In this document: piece after piece, positions 16,754-25,931 of the stretch
Layout of the letters: each line of letters opens with the position of its first letter
Position numbering within the stretch: the first letter of the stretch is position 1
Source: UBA3946 sp002385755
Lineage (GTDB): Bacteria > Bacillota_I > Bacilli_A > ML615J-28 > CAG-698
Reading direction: 5' to 3'
Assembly: GCA_050953085.1 (NCBI GenBank)
Contig: JBMNLX010000004.1
Coordinates: 8,285 to 72,284 of the forward strand
DNA length: 64,000 nucleotides
The notes under the pieces: generated by a model
Databases searched by the model: none
Seen by the model: only the letters and a program-made list of their open reading frames with translations
Told to the model about the DNA's origin: nothing
Translations under genes and position numbers: made by a program

Positions 16754-17192
16754 TGACGTCAATAGCTACAGGGTGATTGCCGTGAGTTGTTATGACGCGG
16801 CATCGCGCGGGACTTTGCTTCACGATCTGGGCGACGCTCTCCGGCAACTGACGTCGACGACCCGCGAGGATGAAAGCAATCTTAGCCTCGTCCGCATAAA
16901 TATCGCCTTCTTCAAGGAATTTCTACGCGGGTATTTTTCGGAAACGCGCGATTTTCTCACGCAAAAAGAAGCCGACTATATTATCGACGCCGTGCGCCTG
17001 AAGGCGCTCGAGAGCGGGCTTAGATATTTGAACGATTATTTTGCGGGAAATAAAACATACAATATCTTCTATAAGGAACAAAATATCGATCGCGCCCGTA
17101 ACCAGTTCAGGCTGGTGGAAGATATCGAAACTCACTACGAAGGGATGCGCAACACGGTAAGTTTTCTTTATAATCAGGCAAACGCTAAATAA
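16737..17192 (+). pseudogene. Truncated copy of the NahK-like gene (C-terminal third)
   Basis: 151 codons, nearly identical to residues 211-358 of the protein at 7398. Differences include Glu/Asp at LHDLG(E/D)ALRQL, Ser/Arg in FL(S/R)GYF and His/Gln near the end. The ATG 16737 and the SD-like AGGTGA come from the IS fragment, so the frame is open by accident. The entire N-lobe and ATP site are missing. Not expected to be functional as a kinase. Confidence 0.85.
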
Positions 17193-17667
17193 AAACCCGG
17201 CCCGGGTTCTTATTTTTTTTTTTTACAAAATGTATGGTATTATTGATAAAAGTGTGATATACTTAAAAAACGGAAGATTATAATAAAAAAATTTAATGCG
17301 AATATTATATGCAGGGGAAGATGAAAGCGCCCTGTTTTTTGTTTCTCCCGCGTTGTTAAACGATTAAATCAAACGCGTCATCAAGTATAAATCGTTTTTT
17401 TTCGGGGCGGATTAAATCCCGAAAAGGTATTTTTTCTGCCAATTTAGAGCTTCGCGCTGTTTAAAATTTAATAACTTTGTTGGCGGCGGTTTTCGGGAGT
17501 AAGAACGCCGTCAACGGGAAAAAAGTTGGGGGAAGCGGCGCGGATATTCCGCCCAATTATTTTTTCGTTAAAAAATACGCTTTGATTCTTTAAATATAGG
17601 ACCGTTTTTGGTGGAATTATTATGAAAGTTATGAAATTCCGCCACAAAATCAATTTTTTATGTTATA
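16745..17667 (+). repeat. Direct repeat copy 2 (kinase 3' end plus spacer)
   Basis: Partner of 8027-8969. It begins exactly at the CTTCATCTT junction with the IS fragment and ends 27 bp before the signalling gene. The spacer part (17193-17694) holds a terminator-like CCCGGCCCGGG hairpin and otherwise no gene. Confidence 0.9.
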
Positions 17668-17694
17668 ATAGTAGTTCTCTAATAAAGGTGATAG

Positions 17695-20169
17695 ATGGTG
17701 TTAACCATGGCGAAAAGGAATTTAGCGTTAGTTGTCGTTTTCGGCGCTGGCTGTTCGGACAGCGTTATTGTCATCGGCTTTATTTTTTTCGTTGCTTTAT
17801 CGATATTGCTGGGAGTCGTCGCTTTTTTGTTTTACCGGAGACTTCAGGCGTATCAAATAAGCAACGATCGCCTTTCCGACCACTGTTCCCTGCTGCGGGC
17901 TTTTATTGATGCCGGAAACAATTTGATCTATCTTAAAGATGAGAAACTACGGTATTTATTCGTAAACAAGGCGTTTTTGCGTTTTTATGATATCAAAGAA
18001 GAAAACGCGATTATCGGGAAAGATGATTTCTCTATCAGTAAAAAACAATTCGCGCGCCTGAAAAGAGACAATGATCGCGCGGTCTTGAACGAAAAGCGCC
18101 TGATAACAGACGAGATCCGCTGGCAAGACCATATCTATCAGACGATTAAGTTTCCGGTGAAACTTGTTAACGGCGCCTACGGCGTCGGAGCGCTTGTTAG
18201 GGATATAACCGAGGAATATAACAGCCGCCGGATCATTAGCAAATCCGCGGAGTGTAACGAGATTCTCTATGATATTTTCAGCAATATCGATATCCCCGCG
18301 GAAAAAGAAGAAGGATATATCCTGACCGCTAAGGAATACGATTACATTCTGGCGGGGGCGCTGCGTCTTACAGAAAGCGCGAGCGGCATAATCCTCTATT
18401 ACGAGGAAGAGAATCGCCGCTGCCACCGCTTTCTCGAAGGCGAAGGCGAAAACGCCGTCAGCGAGAAAACCGCCCTCGCGATCGCGGAGGGCATGTTCTC
18501 GGAAAATAAGAATAGGACGCGCGGGCCCTTAATCGCGAATGACCCGGCCCGGAAACTGAAGAACTATTCCGCGGGCGGCGCGAATATCGCCCGCATGCTC
18601 GCCGTGCCTTTTGTCCGCGGCGGAGATATGAAATTCGTTGTGGCGCTCTTCAACAAGCCTTACGATTACGACGATATCGACGTTGACCAGCTTTCGATAT
18701 TGTTGCGGGGGTTGTGGAATAATTTAATGTATAAAAGAAGCACCGACGAGCTCAAGATCGCCTTAAAACAGATTACGAGCAGCGAGGCTCGGCTGCAGCT
18801 CATCCTTGACTCGACCGTCGAGGCAATTTGCGGGATCGATATTGACGGAAACTGCGTTTTCTGCAACAACAGCGCTCTTAAGATGTTGGGGTATAGCGCG
18901 CATTCCGAGCTTATCGGCAGGAAAATTCACGATATTATCCATCATAGCCGTCCCGATGGCACGAGAATAACACCCGATCGCTGCAAAATCTATAAGTCCA
19001 TCCGCAAAGGCGCGGTTGCCCGCAGCGAAAACGAGTATTTCTTCCGGAAAGACGGGAGTTCTTTCGCTGTCGAGTATAATTCCTATCCTCAGTATCAAAA
19101 CGGGGTAATCGTCGGCGCCGTCCTCACTTTCCACGACATCAGCAAACGGAAAAAAGCCGAGGAAGAAATTATCTATCTCAGCTATCACGATCCCTTAACC
19201 GGGCTTTATAACCGCCGGTTTTTCGAGCAGGAATTAAAACGCCTTGACGTTAAAAGAAACCTGCCTCTCTCAATCATCTTGGGCGATGTGAACGGCCTTA
19301 AACTCACCAACGACGTTTTCGGGCACGCGGCCGGCGACGAGATATTGAAAGAAGCGGCGAATATTTTCCGCTCGGCCTGCCGCGCCGACGATATCGTCGC
19401 TCGCTGGGGCGGGGATGAGTTTATCGTTATTCTCCCCCAGACCCCGAACTCCGCCGCGATGAAAATCGCCGACCGAATCCGTTCCGCGTACGATAAAATT
19501 GGTCATAAGTTATTAAAATACACGATATCTTTGGGCTGCGCGACGAAGGTGTCGGAAGACGAGAAAATTGATTGGGTCTTGAATCGCGCCGACGAGCTCA
19601 TGTATCTAGACAAAACGTCAAACGCGAAAAGCGCGGATTATGAGAATATCAAATATATTTATGAGAAACTGCATTTGGAAAACCCGCGCAATAAGGAACA
19701 CGCGGATAATGTTGTGCGCTTTTCTCTTAAAATCGGCGAAGCCCTCGGTTTCTCCGAAGCCGAGTTGAGTTTATTGCGCGACGCGGCTTATTATCACGAT
19801 ATCGGCAAAATCGCCCTGAAAAACATTGAAAGCAAAAACGGCCCCGATTACCGGAAGCATCCAACCGTCGGTTTCCGGATCCTAAGCATCTCGGAAAAAA
19901 CGATGGAAATAGCGAAATATGTCCTCAATCATCACGAGCGTTGGGATGGGACCGGCTATCCCAAGGGATTACAGGGAGAAGCGATTCCCCTGCTTTCCAG
20001 AATAGTGGCGGTCGCCGAGCATTACGACAACCTCAGGCGCAACAAGGAGCATATGCTTCCGCGGGATGAGGCTTTGGAATTATTGGCGGAAAAAGCGGGC
20101 ACGTTCTTTGATCCCGAGATTGTGGAAGCGTTTATTGAGATAATGCATAAAGAAGAAATAGACTCATAG
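17695..20169 (+). CDS. PAS-GGDEF-HD-GYP cyclic-di-GMP signalling protein
   Basis: 824 aa, start ATG 17695 with AAAGGTGA upstream. An N-terminal membrane helix (about residues 20-45) is followed by a PAS-like domain (LIYLKDEKLRYLFVNKAF), a GAF-like region (about 200-340) and a second PAS (about 365-485, EAICGIDIDGNCVFCNNSAL). Next come a GGDEF domain with an intact WGGDEF (residues 571-576) and a C-terminal HD-GYP domain with YHDIGKI (His701-Asp702) and HHERWDGTGYP (746-756). Both synthase and phosphodiesterase signatures look complete, so either or both activities are possible, tuned by the sensor domains. It is a single-gene unit with a structured terminator. Confidence 0.93.
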   Translation: MVLTMAKRNLALVVVFGAGCSDSVIVIGFIFFVALSILLGVVAFLFYRRLQAYQISNDRLSDHCSLLRAFIDAGNNLIYLKDEKLRYLFVNKAFLRFYDIKEENAIIGKDDFSISKKQFARLKRDNDRAVLNEKRLITDEIRWQDHIYQTIKFPVKLVNGAYGVGALVRDITEEYNSRRIISKSAECNEILYDIFSNIDIPAEKEEGYILTAKEYDYILAGALRLTESASGIILYYEEENRRCHRFLEGEGENAVSEKTALAIAEGMFSENKNRTRGPLIANDPARKLKNYSAGGANIARMLAVPFVRGGDMKFVVALFNKPYDYDDIDVDQLSILLRGLWNNLMYKRSTDELKIALKQITSSEARLQLILDSTVEAICGIDIDGNCVFCNNSALKMLGYSAHSELIGRKIHDIIHHSRPDGTRITPDRCKIYKSIRKGAVARSENEYFFRKDGSSFAVEYNSYPQYQNGVIVGAVLTFHDISKRKKAEEEIIYLSYHDPLTGLYNRRFFEQELKRLDVKRNLPLSIILGDVNGLKLTNDVFGHAAGDEILKEAANIFRSACRADDIVARWGGDEFIVILPQTPNSAAMKIADRIRSAYDKIGHKLLKYTISLGCATKVSEDEKIDWVLNRADELMYLDKTSNAKSADYENIKYIYEKLHLENPRNKEHADNVVRFSLKIGEALGFSEAELSLLRDAAYYHDIGKIALKNIESKNGPDYRKHPTVGFRILSISEKTMEIAKYVLNHHERWDGTGYPKGLQGEAIPLLSRIVAVAEHYDNLRRNKEHMLPRDEALELLAEKAGTFFDPEIVEAFIEIMHKEEIDS

Positions 20170-20176
20170 AATATTT

Positions 20177-20261
20177 ACGGTGGTGCCCATGATTGCGTTT
20201 TGTTTGAACGCATGGGTTTGGGTTAAATGCGGCTTATATGCCGACAGCCACCGTTTTTTTT
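20177..20261 (+). terminator. Three-stem structured RNA ending in a terminator
   Basis: ACGGTGG (20177-20183) pairs with CCACCGT (20248-20254), then eight T. Inside are two further hairpins: CCCATG...CATGGG with an inner CGTT/AACG, and CGGC-TTATAT-GCCG. This is more elaborate than the other terminators here. It sits 8 bp after the signalling gene's stop. Confidence 0.65.
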
Positions 20262-20374
20262 ATAAAAATTCGATTTATCTAAAGTTAATGCAATTGAAAC
20301 TAATATATTTTAAAGAGCAGAAAAATGTTATGAATAAAAATAGCAAAATATAGAAATATGTGTCGAATTTTGCA

Positions 20375-20403
20375 TTGACATATTTATTTAAATATGTTAA
20401 ATT
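20375..20403 (+). promoter_or_regulatory. Promoter of the PHP-ATPase gene
   Basis: Consensus -35 TTGACA (20375-20380), 17-bp spacer, TAAATT (20398-20403). Confidence 0.65.
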
Positions 20404-20461
20404 TAAGTAAACAGATTGTAAAACAATAGCGTATCATTTGAAATAAATTGAGAGGTAACAT

Positions 20462-22770
20462 ATGTTGAATTCAAACATTCGTGTAGATTTGCATATTCAT
20501 TCAAAGATTAGCGAATATAAAGATAGAGATATTGTTAAAAATTCAACATTTGATAACATCGATACTCTGCTTTTTAAATTAAATGAACACAATATATCTT
20601 TGTTTGGGTTTTCTGATCACAATAGATTTGATAGTGAACTTTTTATTAAAACAAGAAAATATATACAATCCGAGAAAAAAAAGTCCGAATTTCCATCAAT
20701 AAAGAATATATTACCAGTTGTTGAGTTTGATGTTGTGTTTGAAGAAAATATGGAAAAATGCCATGTTCTTGCAGTGTTTGATTTGAACACAGAGGAAGAA
20801 TTAAAAGAACTTCAAATGATTATTGATTCAGATTGTTTAAAAAAGCCTGAAGATGTTTATTCAAAAAACCGATTTGATCAATTAATTAGAAAAATTAATA
20901 CTGATGTAATACTTATTGCCGCCCAAAGAAAAGCACTTGATAACCCAAGAGGTGGCAAGAATTCATTAAGTAATTCAGTATCAGATGTTTATGAGTTTCT
21001 TAAAGTGGGATATATCAGCGCTTTAGAAATACAAAAACCATCCGTTCATGGAATGATATTGAATAATTTAGTTGATTTCCCAGATACAATTGCTTTCACT
21101 TATGGAAGTGACTGTCATCAGTGGGATTTATATCCAAAGCATAGTGATAATGAAAATATGGCAAATAAACAATTTTGCTTCTCAATAAAAGCAGAACCAA
21201 CATTTACAGGACTTGTTATGGCATTTACAAGTCCACATAGTAGGTTTAACAGAATAGAAAATGTAAATTATAAGTATATACAAAATATTGAATTAAACAA
21301 TGTTTCTATTCCATTGAGTTTTGGAATTAATGCAATTATTGGAGAAAATGGAAGTGGCAAGTCTTCTATAGTATACGGCTTGTTGAATGAACTCAAAACC
21401 AATAGAACTTCATACGCTAAAAAAATATTAACTAATAATCATTTTAAAACAATACCTAATAATTTAAATACGAGCATTTTTGCTGTTAGACAATCAGAAA
21501 TCATCAATAATGAAAATAAAGGATTTGCTTTTGGTGACAAAAATGAATATTTTAATTACATAGATAATACCGATTTGAAAAAGATATTTCTGATTATGCT
21601 AAAGAATTAATGATAGCAATTAAGAAAAATATTCAATTGCAGGATAGCGCAGATAGAATGTCAAAAACCTATTTCCAATTAAATATGGACTATGAGAATG
21701 GAAAGCAGTACTATTATCAATTGACTCACAATAATCAATTTACAACATCTTCCAACAATTTTGGAGATAGAATAAAAAAATTGAACACGATACTTAAATT
21801 AATCAAAGAAGAATACGATAATAGTATATATAAAGATAATCAAAAACAAATTTTAAAAAATGTATTTAGTCAAATATGTAATATTAGATCTAGTTTTATT
21901 CAGAAATATCTGGAACAAAAGTATTCATTAGAAGTAAAAAATAGAATTGTTTCAAAAATAAATGATTATACAACTTTAATTAATTCACTCTCTAGTGAAA
22001 ATGATAAGAGAATTATTCACTATAATTCTGAAAAAAATGAAGTTAAGAATGCTATTCTTGATTACATTAACAAATTTTACTCTACTTCTTGGAAACTCAA
22101 TAGGTTCCCATCAAATTTTAACGGTAAATCTATAAAATATTATCGAGGTTACTCTTTCAATAAAATTGCACGATATGCTCAAGAAAATTGTGAATTAATT
22201 TTTTTTGAGAAAATATTCAATAAAAGTTTTCGAACAATAGACAAGTTGAAAAAAATTAAAACTGAGGATCAATTGATTGAGGCTATATCAAATGCCAGTA
22301 ATGATAATTATGAAGAATTATATTTTGATAAAGTAGGAAAATACATTCAAGAAATGAAAAAAGAGCAATTTTTTATCACGAAAATTGGAGAAACAAAAAG
22401 TATAGGAAACACATTAGGGGAAAAATCACTTGTATTTTTTGATTTCATTTCACATAATGATAATGAAAAACCTATATTAATACTTGATCAACCTGAAGAT
22501 AATATTTCAAACAAGAAAATTATTGATAAATTGATTAATAATCTTTCTTTAATGCGAGATAAAAAGCAAATTATAATTGTTACACACAATCCTTTGTTAG
22601 TTGTAAATTTGGATGTTGATAATGTTATTCATTTAACGAATAATGGAGGAAGAATAACAACTGTTAATGGATGTCTAGAACATGATGCCATAATACCGCT
22701 TATTGCAGAAACAATGGATGGCGGCAAACAAGCAATCGAAAGGAGATACAAAGTATATGGTAGAATGTAA
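20462..22770 (+). CDS. PHP-domain/SMC-like ATPase (TrlF type), frameshifted
   Basis: The first frame (20462-21610) starts MLNSNIRVDLHIHSKISEYK. It carries the PHP metal motifs HIHS, FSDHN and GSDCHQW, then Walker A GENGSGKSS (about residues 294-302). A stop comes soon after. The second frame (to 22770) continues with a coiled-coil-like Lys/Glu/Asn-rich region, a late signature-like region and Walker B ILILDQPEDN, then IIIVTHNP. The break falls at the A5 run 21578-21582: a sixth A gives one reading frame of about 768 aa. PHP-ATPase proteins of this type occur in defence islands and are thought to be nucleases controlled by the ATPase. The AT-rich context and the R-M genes next door support defence. 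Confidence 0.75.
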
Positions 22771-23080
22771 ATTAAAACTATTATTGAAAGAAGATTCTAC
22801 TATTGAGGTGATAAACGATGAAGAAATTGTCCTTAGTATATCAAGTCAAGACAGTACGATTATTAGGTCCGATGATATTTTTTATGCTTTAAAATATCAA
22901 GTCGGAAAAAAATACGTATTATTACCCATGCAGGAAAACAGAAAACCGGAATTAAAGCATGCATATGAGGCATTTACAAAAATTTATGAATTTTTCAGTG
23001 AAGTGATTTCATCCATAAACGAAATAGAAATAGTGGATGAGTTGGTTAATGATATACAATTGAATGATAACGTAGAATAA
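22757..23080 (+). CDS. Small acidic protein paired with the PHP-ATPase
   Basis: Start ATG 22757 overlaps the ATPase stop and is preceded by AGGAG (22741-22745), giving 107 aa. Not recognised. It is acidic, strand-rich at the start (KLKLLLKEDSTIEVINDEE) and has a helical second half (AYEAFTKIYEFFSEVISSIN). The overlap implies co-translation and perhaps a complex with the ATPase. Confidence 0.65.
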   Translation: MVECKLKLLLKEDSTIEVINDEEIVLSISSQDSTIIRSDDIFYALKYQVGKKYVLLPMQENRKPELKHAYEAFTKIYEFFSEVISSINEIEIVDELVNDIQLNDNVE

Positions 23081-23150
23081 AAAAGTATTTATCTCTAGTA
23101 AGTTTGAGGACTCATTATTCATATTATTATTTTTCATCGTATTTCGATGT

Positions 23151-23212
23151 TATCAATAATATCCTGAGGGTGGTCATAACATAACACAATATCAATAATA
23201 TCTTGAGAGTGG
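23151..23212 (+). repeat. Two 23-bp direct repeats upstream of the R-M operon
   Basis: TATCAATAATATCCTGAGGG (plus TGG) at 23151-23173 recurs at 23190-23212 with two changes. The spacing is 39 bp and the second copy ends 5 bp before the putative -35 box, so these may be operator sites. The rest of the 313-bp spacer holds no gene. Confidence 0.7.
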
Positions 23213-23217
23213 AATAA

Positions 23218-23247
23218 TTGTAAATGTGCAATAATTTATGGTATAAT
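23218..23247 (+). promoter_or_regulatory. Promoter of the R-M operon
   Basis: TTGTAA (23218-23223), 18-bp spacer, TATAAT (23242-23247). The leader would be about 140 nt. Confidence 0.55.
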
Positions 23248-23393
23248 ATTAATAAAATTCAAATCATTCTGTTTAGTGAAATTAGTTTCTTTATTTGTTT
23301 TGTTTGCTTTTTGTGATATCATTTATCTTGTTTATTGAAAATTTTATTTAATGTTGAATTAATTGAAAAAATATTTAGTAGAGGTGATACAAG

Positions 23394-25931
23394 ATGGCCA
23401 ATCAATTAACCTATATTAGTTTATTCAGTGGTGCTGGAATAGGGTGTTATGGATTTAAATTAGAAGGATTTAAGTGTATAGCAACTATAGAGTTGATTGA
23501 GCGGCGTCTGAACGTACAAAAATATAATAATAAATGTAAATATGATAGCGGATATATTCTAGGTGATATTACACAACCTAATATAAAGAACCGCTTGTTA
23601 GATGAAATAGAATTGTGGAAAAGGGAAGATCAATTATCTAAAGTAGATGTTATTATTGCTACGCCTCCCTGTCAAGGAATGTCTGTGGCAAATCACAAAA
23701 AAAATTCCCAGGAAATTATTAGGAATTCTTTGATAATTGAATCTATTGAAATAATTATTCAAACTCAGCCTCGCATTTTTATTTTTGAAAATGTACCTCT
23801 TTTTTTGCGAACACTCTGCACTGATATTGATGGTACCGAATGCACCATTGGTGAAGCTATAGATCGAAATTTGGGGAGGAAATATTCAATCTATTCAAAA
23901 GTTATAAATTTTAAAGATTATGGTGCTTGCTCAAGTCGTACAAGAACGCTGGTTATTGGAGTGCATCGTGATTTTGCAGATCACTTTTCTCCAATTGAAC
24001 TTTTTCCAACATATAAGCCAGAAATAACTCTTCGTCAATGCATAGGAAAATTGAAATCTCTAAAGCAATTTGGAGAAATTGATGAAAATGATATTTATCA
24101 TAGTTTTCGTGTTTATCCTCACCATATGAGAGCATGGATTTCTGAGCTTGCCGAGGGTCAATCAGCATTTGATAATGAGGATGTAAATAGAATCCCGCAT
24201 CGTATTATTAATGGTAAAATCGTATTTAATAAGAATAAAAACGGGGATAAATATCGCCGTCAGATTTGGGATAAAGTAGGTCCTTGTGTTCATACAAGAA
24301 ATGATCAACTTGCAAGCCAAAATACAATTCATCCATCTGATGACCGTGTATTTAGTATTCGCGAATTAATGATGATGCTGACTGTGCCTAAAAGTTTTCG
24401 GTGGGCGGATATTGATTTAGAAAGACTAAATGCTATGTGTGACTCGTCTAAACGAGCTTTTCTTAGGAAACATGAAATCAATATTCGACAGAGTTTAGGA
24501 GAAGCCGTTCCCACTAGTATTTTTAGAAGCATAGCCGCTAATATTAAATCTAAATTTGAAAAAAGATATTTTAATGATATGGAAATAAGAACAGAGATAT
24601 CTGCAGAACAACTTGCTGATGTTGATAAAATGATAAACTATATTAACACAAATCCCCGTAATCTAGGTTTATCGTCTTTATGTCGTGTTGTTGAATTAGC
24701 AAACTCACAGCGTAATGTACAGAAAGCATATTTTACAAACAAAACGTTAATAAATGAAATAATAAAAGAGCTTCCCGATATATCCAAAGATTCGGTTCAT
24801 ATACTTGAACCCTCTGTTGGAGCTGGCAGTTTTATACCATTTATAGTCAAATCATTTGAACACATGCGTAAGATTTTCTTAACTGTTGTTGATATTGATG
24901 AAAATGCATTGAAAATATTACGCGAGTTACTTAAACAAATGAAATTACCGAGAAATATTCACATTAATTTCATCTGCGCAGATTTTCTTACTTTGAATAT
25001 CACTAAAAAATATGACATTGTCATTGGAAATCCACCATTTTCAAAATCTACACGCGGGAAACTGCTTGATTATTATCGATCTAATTCTGTGAATGAACAA
25101 ACTACAAACACATCAGCATTTTTTATTGAAAAGGCTTTAAAAATTGGAAACTATGTTACAATGATAATGCCGAAATTTTTGCTTAATACTCCTGAATATA
25201 AAAAAACTCGAGATTTGTTATCATCAAAACGTATAAATGCAATAATTGATTTTGGTGAGAAAGGGTTTAATGGAGTATTGATTGAAACAATAGCAGTTTG
25301 TGTTAATCCGAACGCAAGACCTACTAATACAAAAGTTATTTCTGTAACAGACAATGAAAAAAGTACAGTTCCTCAGAAATATATCTGTGATAAACGTTTT
25401 CCATATTGGATTATTTATAGAAATAAATTTTTCGATGAAATATGCAATAACTTAGAGTTTAACATTTTTGAGGTTTTCCGAGATCGACAATTAACTAACT
25501 CAATGATGACGACTGTACCTTCTGGTATTAGAGTTCTTAAATCCAGAAATATTAGTGATGATGGATTGAAAATCATTAATATAGAGGGTTATGATGCTTA
25601 TGTATCACAAGAGACAGCAAAAGATTTAAGTGTTTATCGTTTTATTGATAATAACAACGTTTACCTTACTCCCAATATGACCTACAACCCGCGAGTTATA
25701 CGAAAACCAAAGGGCGTATTGGTAAATGGTTCAGTAGCGATTTTAATTCTTAAAGACGGTCAACCTCCACTTACCGAGGAAGAAATTCGATACTTCTCAT
25801 CTGACGAATTTAGGAAGTTTTATCGCATTGCGCGGAACAAGCAGACACGTTCTTTAAATGTAGACACAAACTCAGTTTTCTTTTATGGCAGAAATCTTCA
25901 AAGGGGGCACAGACATAATGAAATGGCTTAA
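23394..25931 (+). CDS. Fused 5-methylcytosine / N6-adenine DNA methyltransferase
   Basis: 845 aa, RBS AGAGGTGA. Residues 1-390 form a complete C5-cytosine methyltransferase: motif I SLFSGAGIG, catalytic TPPCQGMS (Cys93), ENV, SSRTRTLVIG (motif VIII), REL...FRW (IX) and GEAVP (X). Residues about 430-845 form a gamma-type N6-adenine methyltransferase with motif I LEPSVGAGSF and catalytic GNPPF (546-549), plus a C-terminal recognition region. One protein with both activities suits an asymmetric site whose two strands carry different methylated bases, as known for the Alw26I/Eco31I/Esp3I group. The HNH nuclease gene overlaps its end. Confidence 0.9.
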   Translation: MANQLTYISLFSGAGIGCYGFKLEGFKCIATIELIERRLNVQKYNNKCKYDSGYILGDITQPNIKNRLLDEIELWKREDQLSKVDVIIATPPCQGMSVANHKKNSQEIIRNSLIIESIEIIIQTQPRIFIFENVPLFLRTLCTDIDGTECTIGEAIDRNLGRKYSIYSKVINFKDYGACSSRTRTLVIGVHRDFADHFSPIELFPTYKPEITLRQCIGKLKSLKQFGEIDENDIYHSFRVYPHHMRAWISELAEGQSAFDNEDVNRIPHRIINGKIVFNKNKNGDKYRRQIWDKVGPCVHTRNDQLASQNTIHPSDDRVFSIRELMMMLTVPKSFRWADIDLERLNAMCDSSKRAFLRKHEINIRQSLGEAVPTSIFRSIAANIKSKFEKRYFNDMEIRTEISAEQLADVDKMINYINTNPRNLGLSSLCRVVELANSQRNVQKAYFTNKTLINEIIKELPDISKDSVHILEPSVGAGSFIPFIVKSFEHMRKIFLTVVDIDENALKILRELLKQMKLPRNIHINFICADFLTLNITKKYDIVIGNPPFSKSTRGKLLDYYRSNSVNEQTTNTSAFFIEKALKIGNYVTMIMPKFLLNTPEYKKTRDLLSSKRINAIIDFGEKGFNGVLIETIAVCVNPNARPTNTKVISVTDNEKSTVPQKYICDKRFPYWIIYRNKFFDEICNNLEFNIFEVFRDRQLTNSMMTTVPSGIRVLKSRNISDDGLKIINIEGYDAYVSQETAKDLSVYRFIDNNNVYLTPNMTYNPRVIRKPKGVLVNGSVAILILKDGQPPLTEEEIRYFSSDEFRKFYRIARNKQTRSLNVDTNSVFFYGRNLQRGHRHNEMA

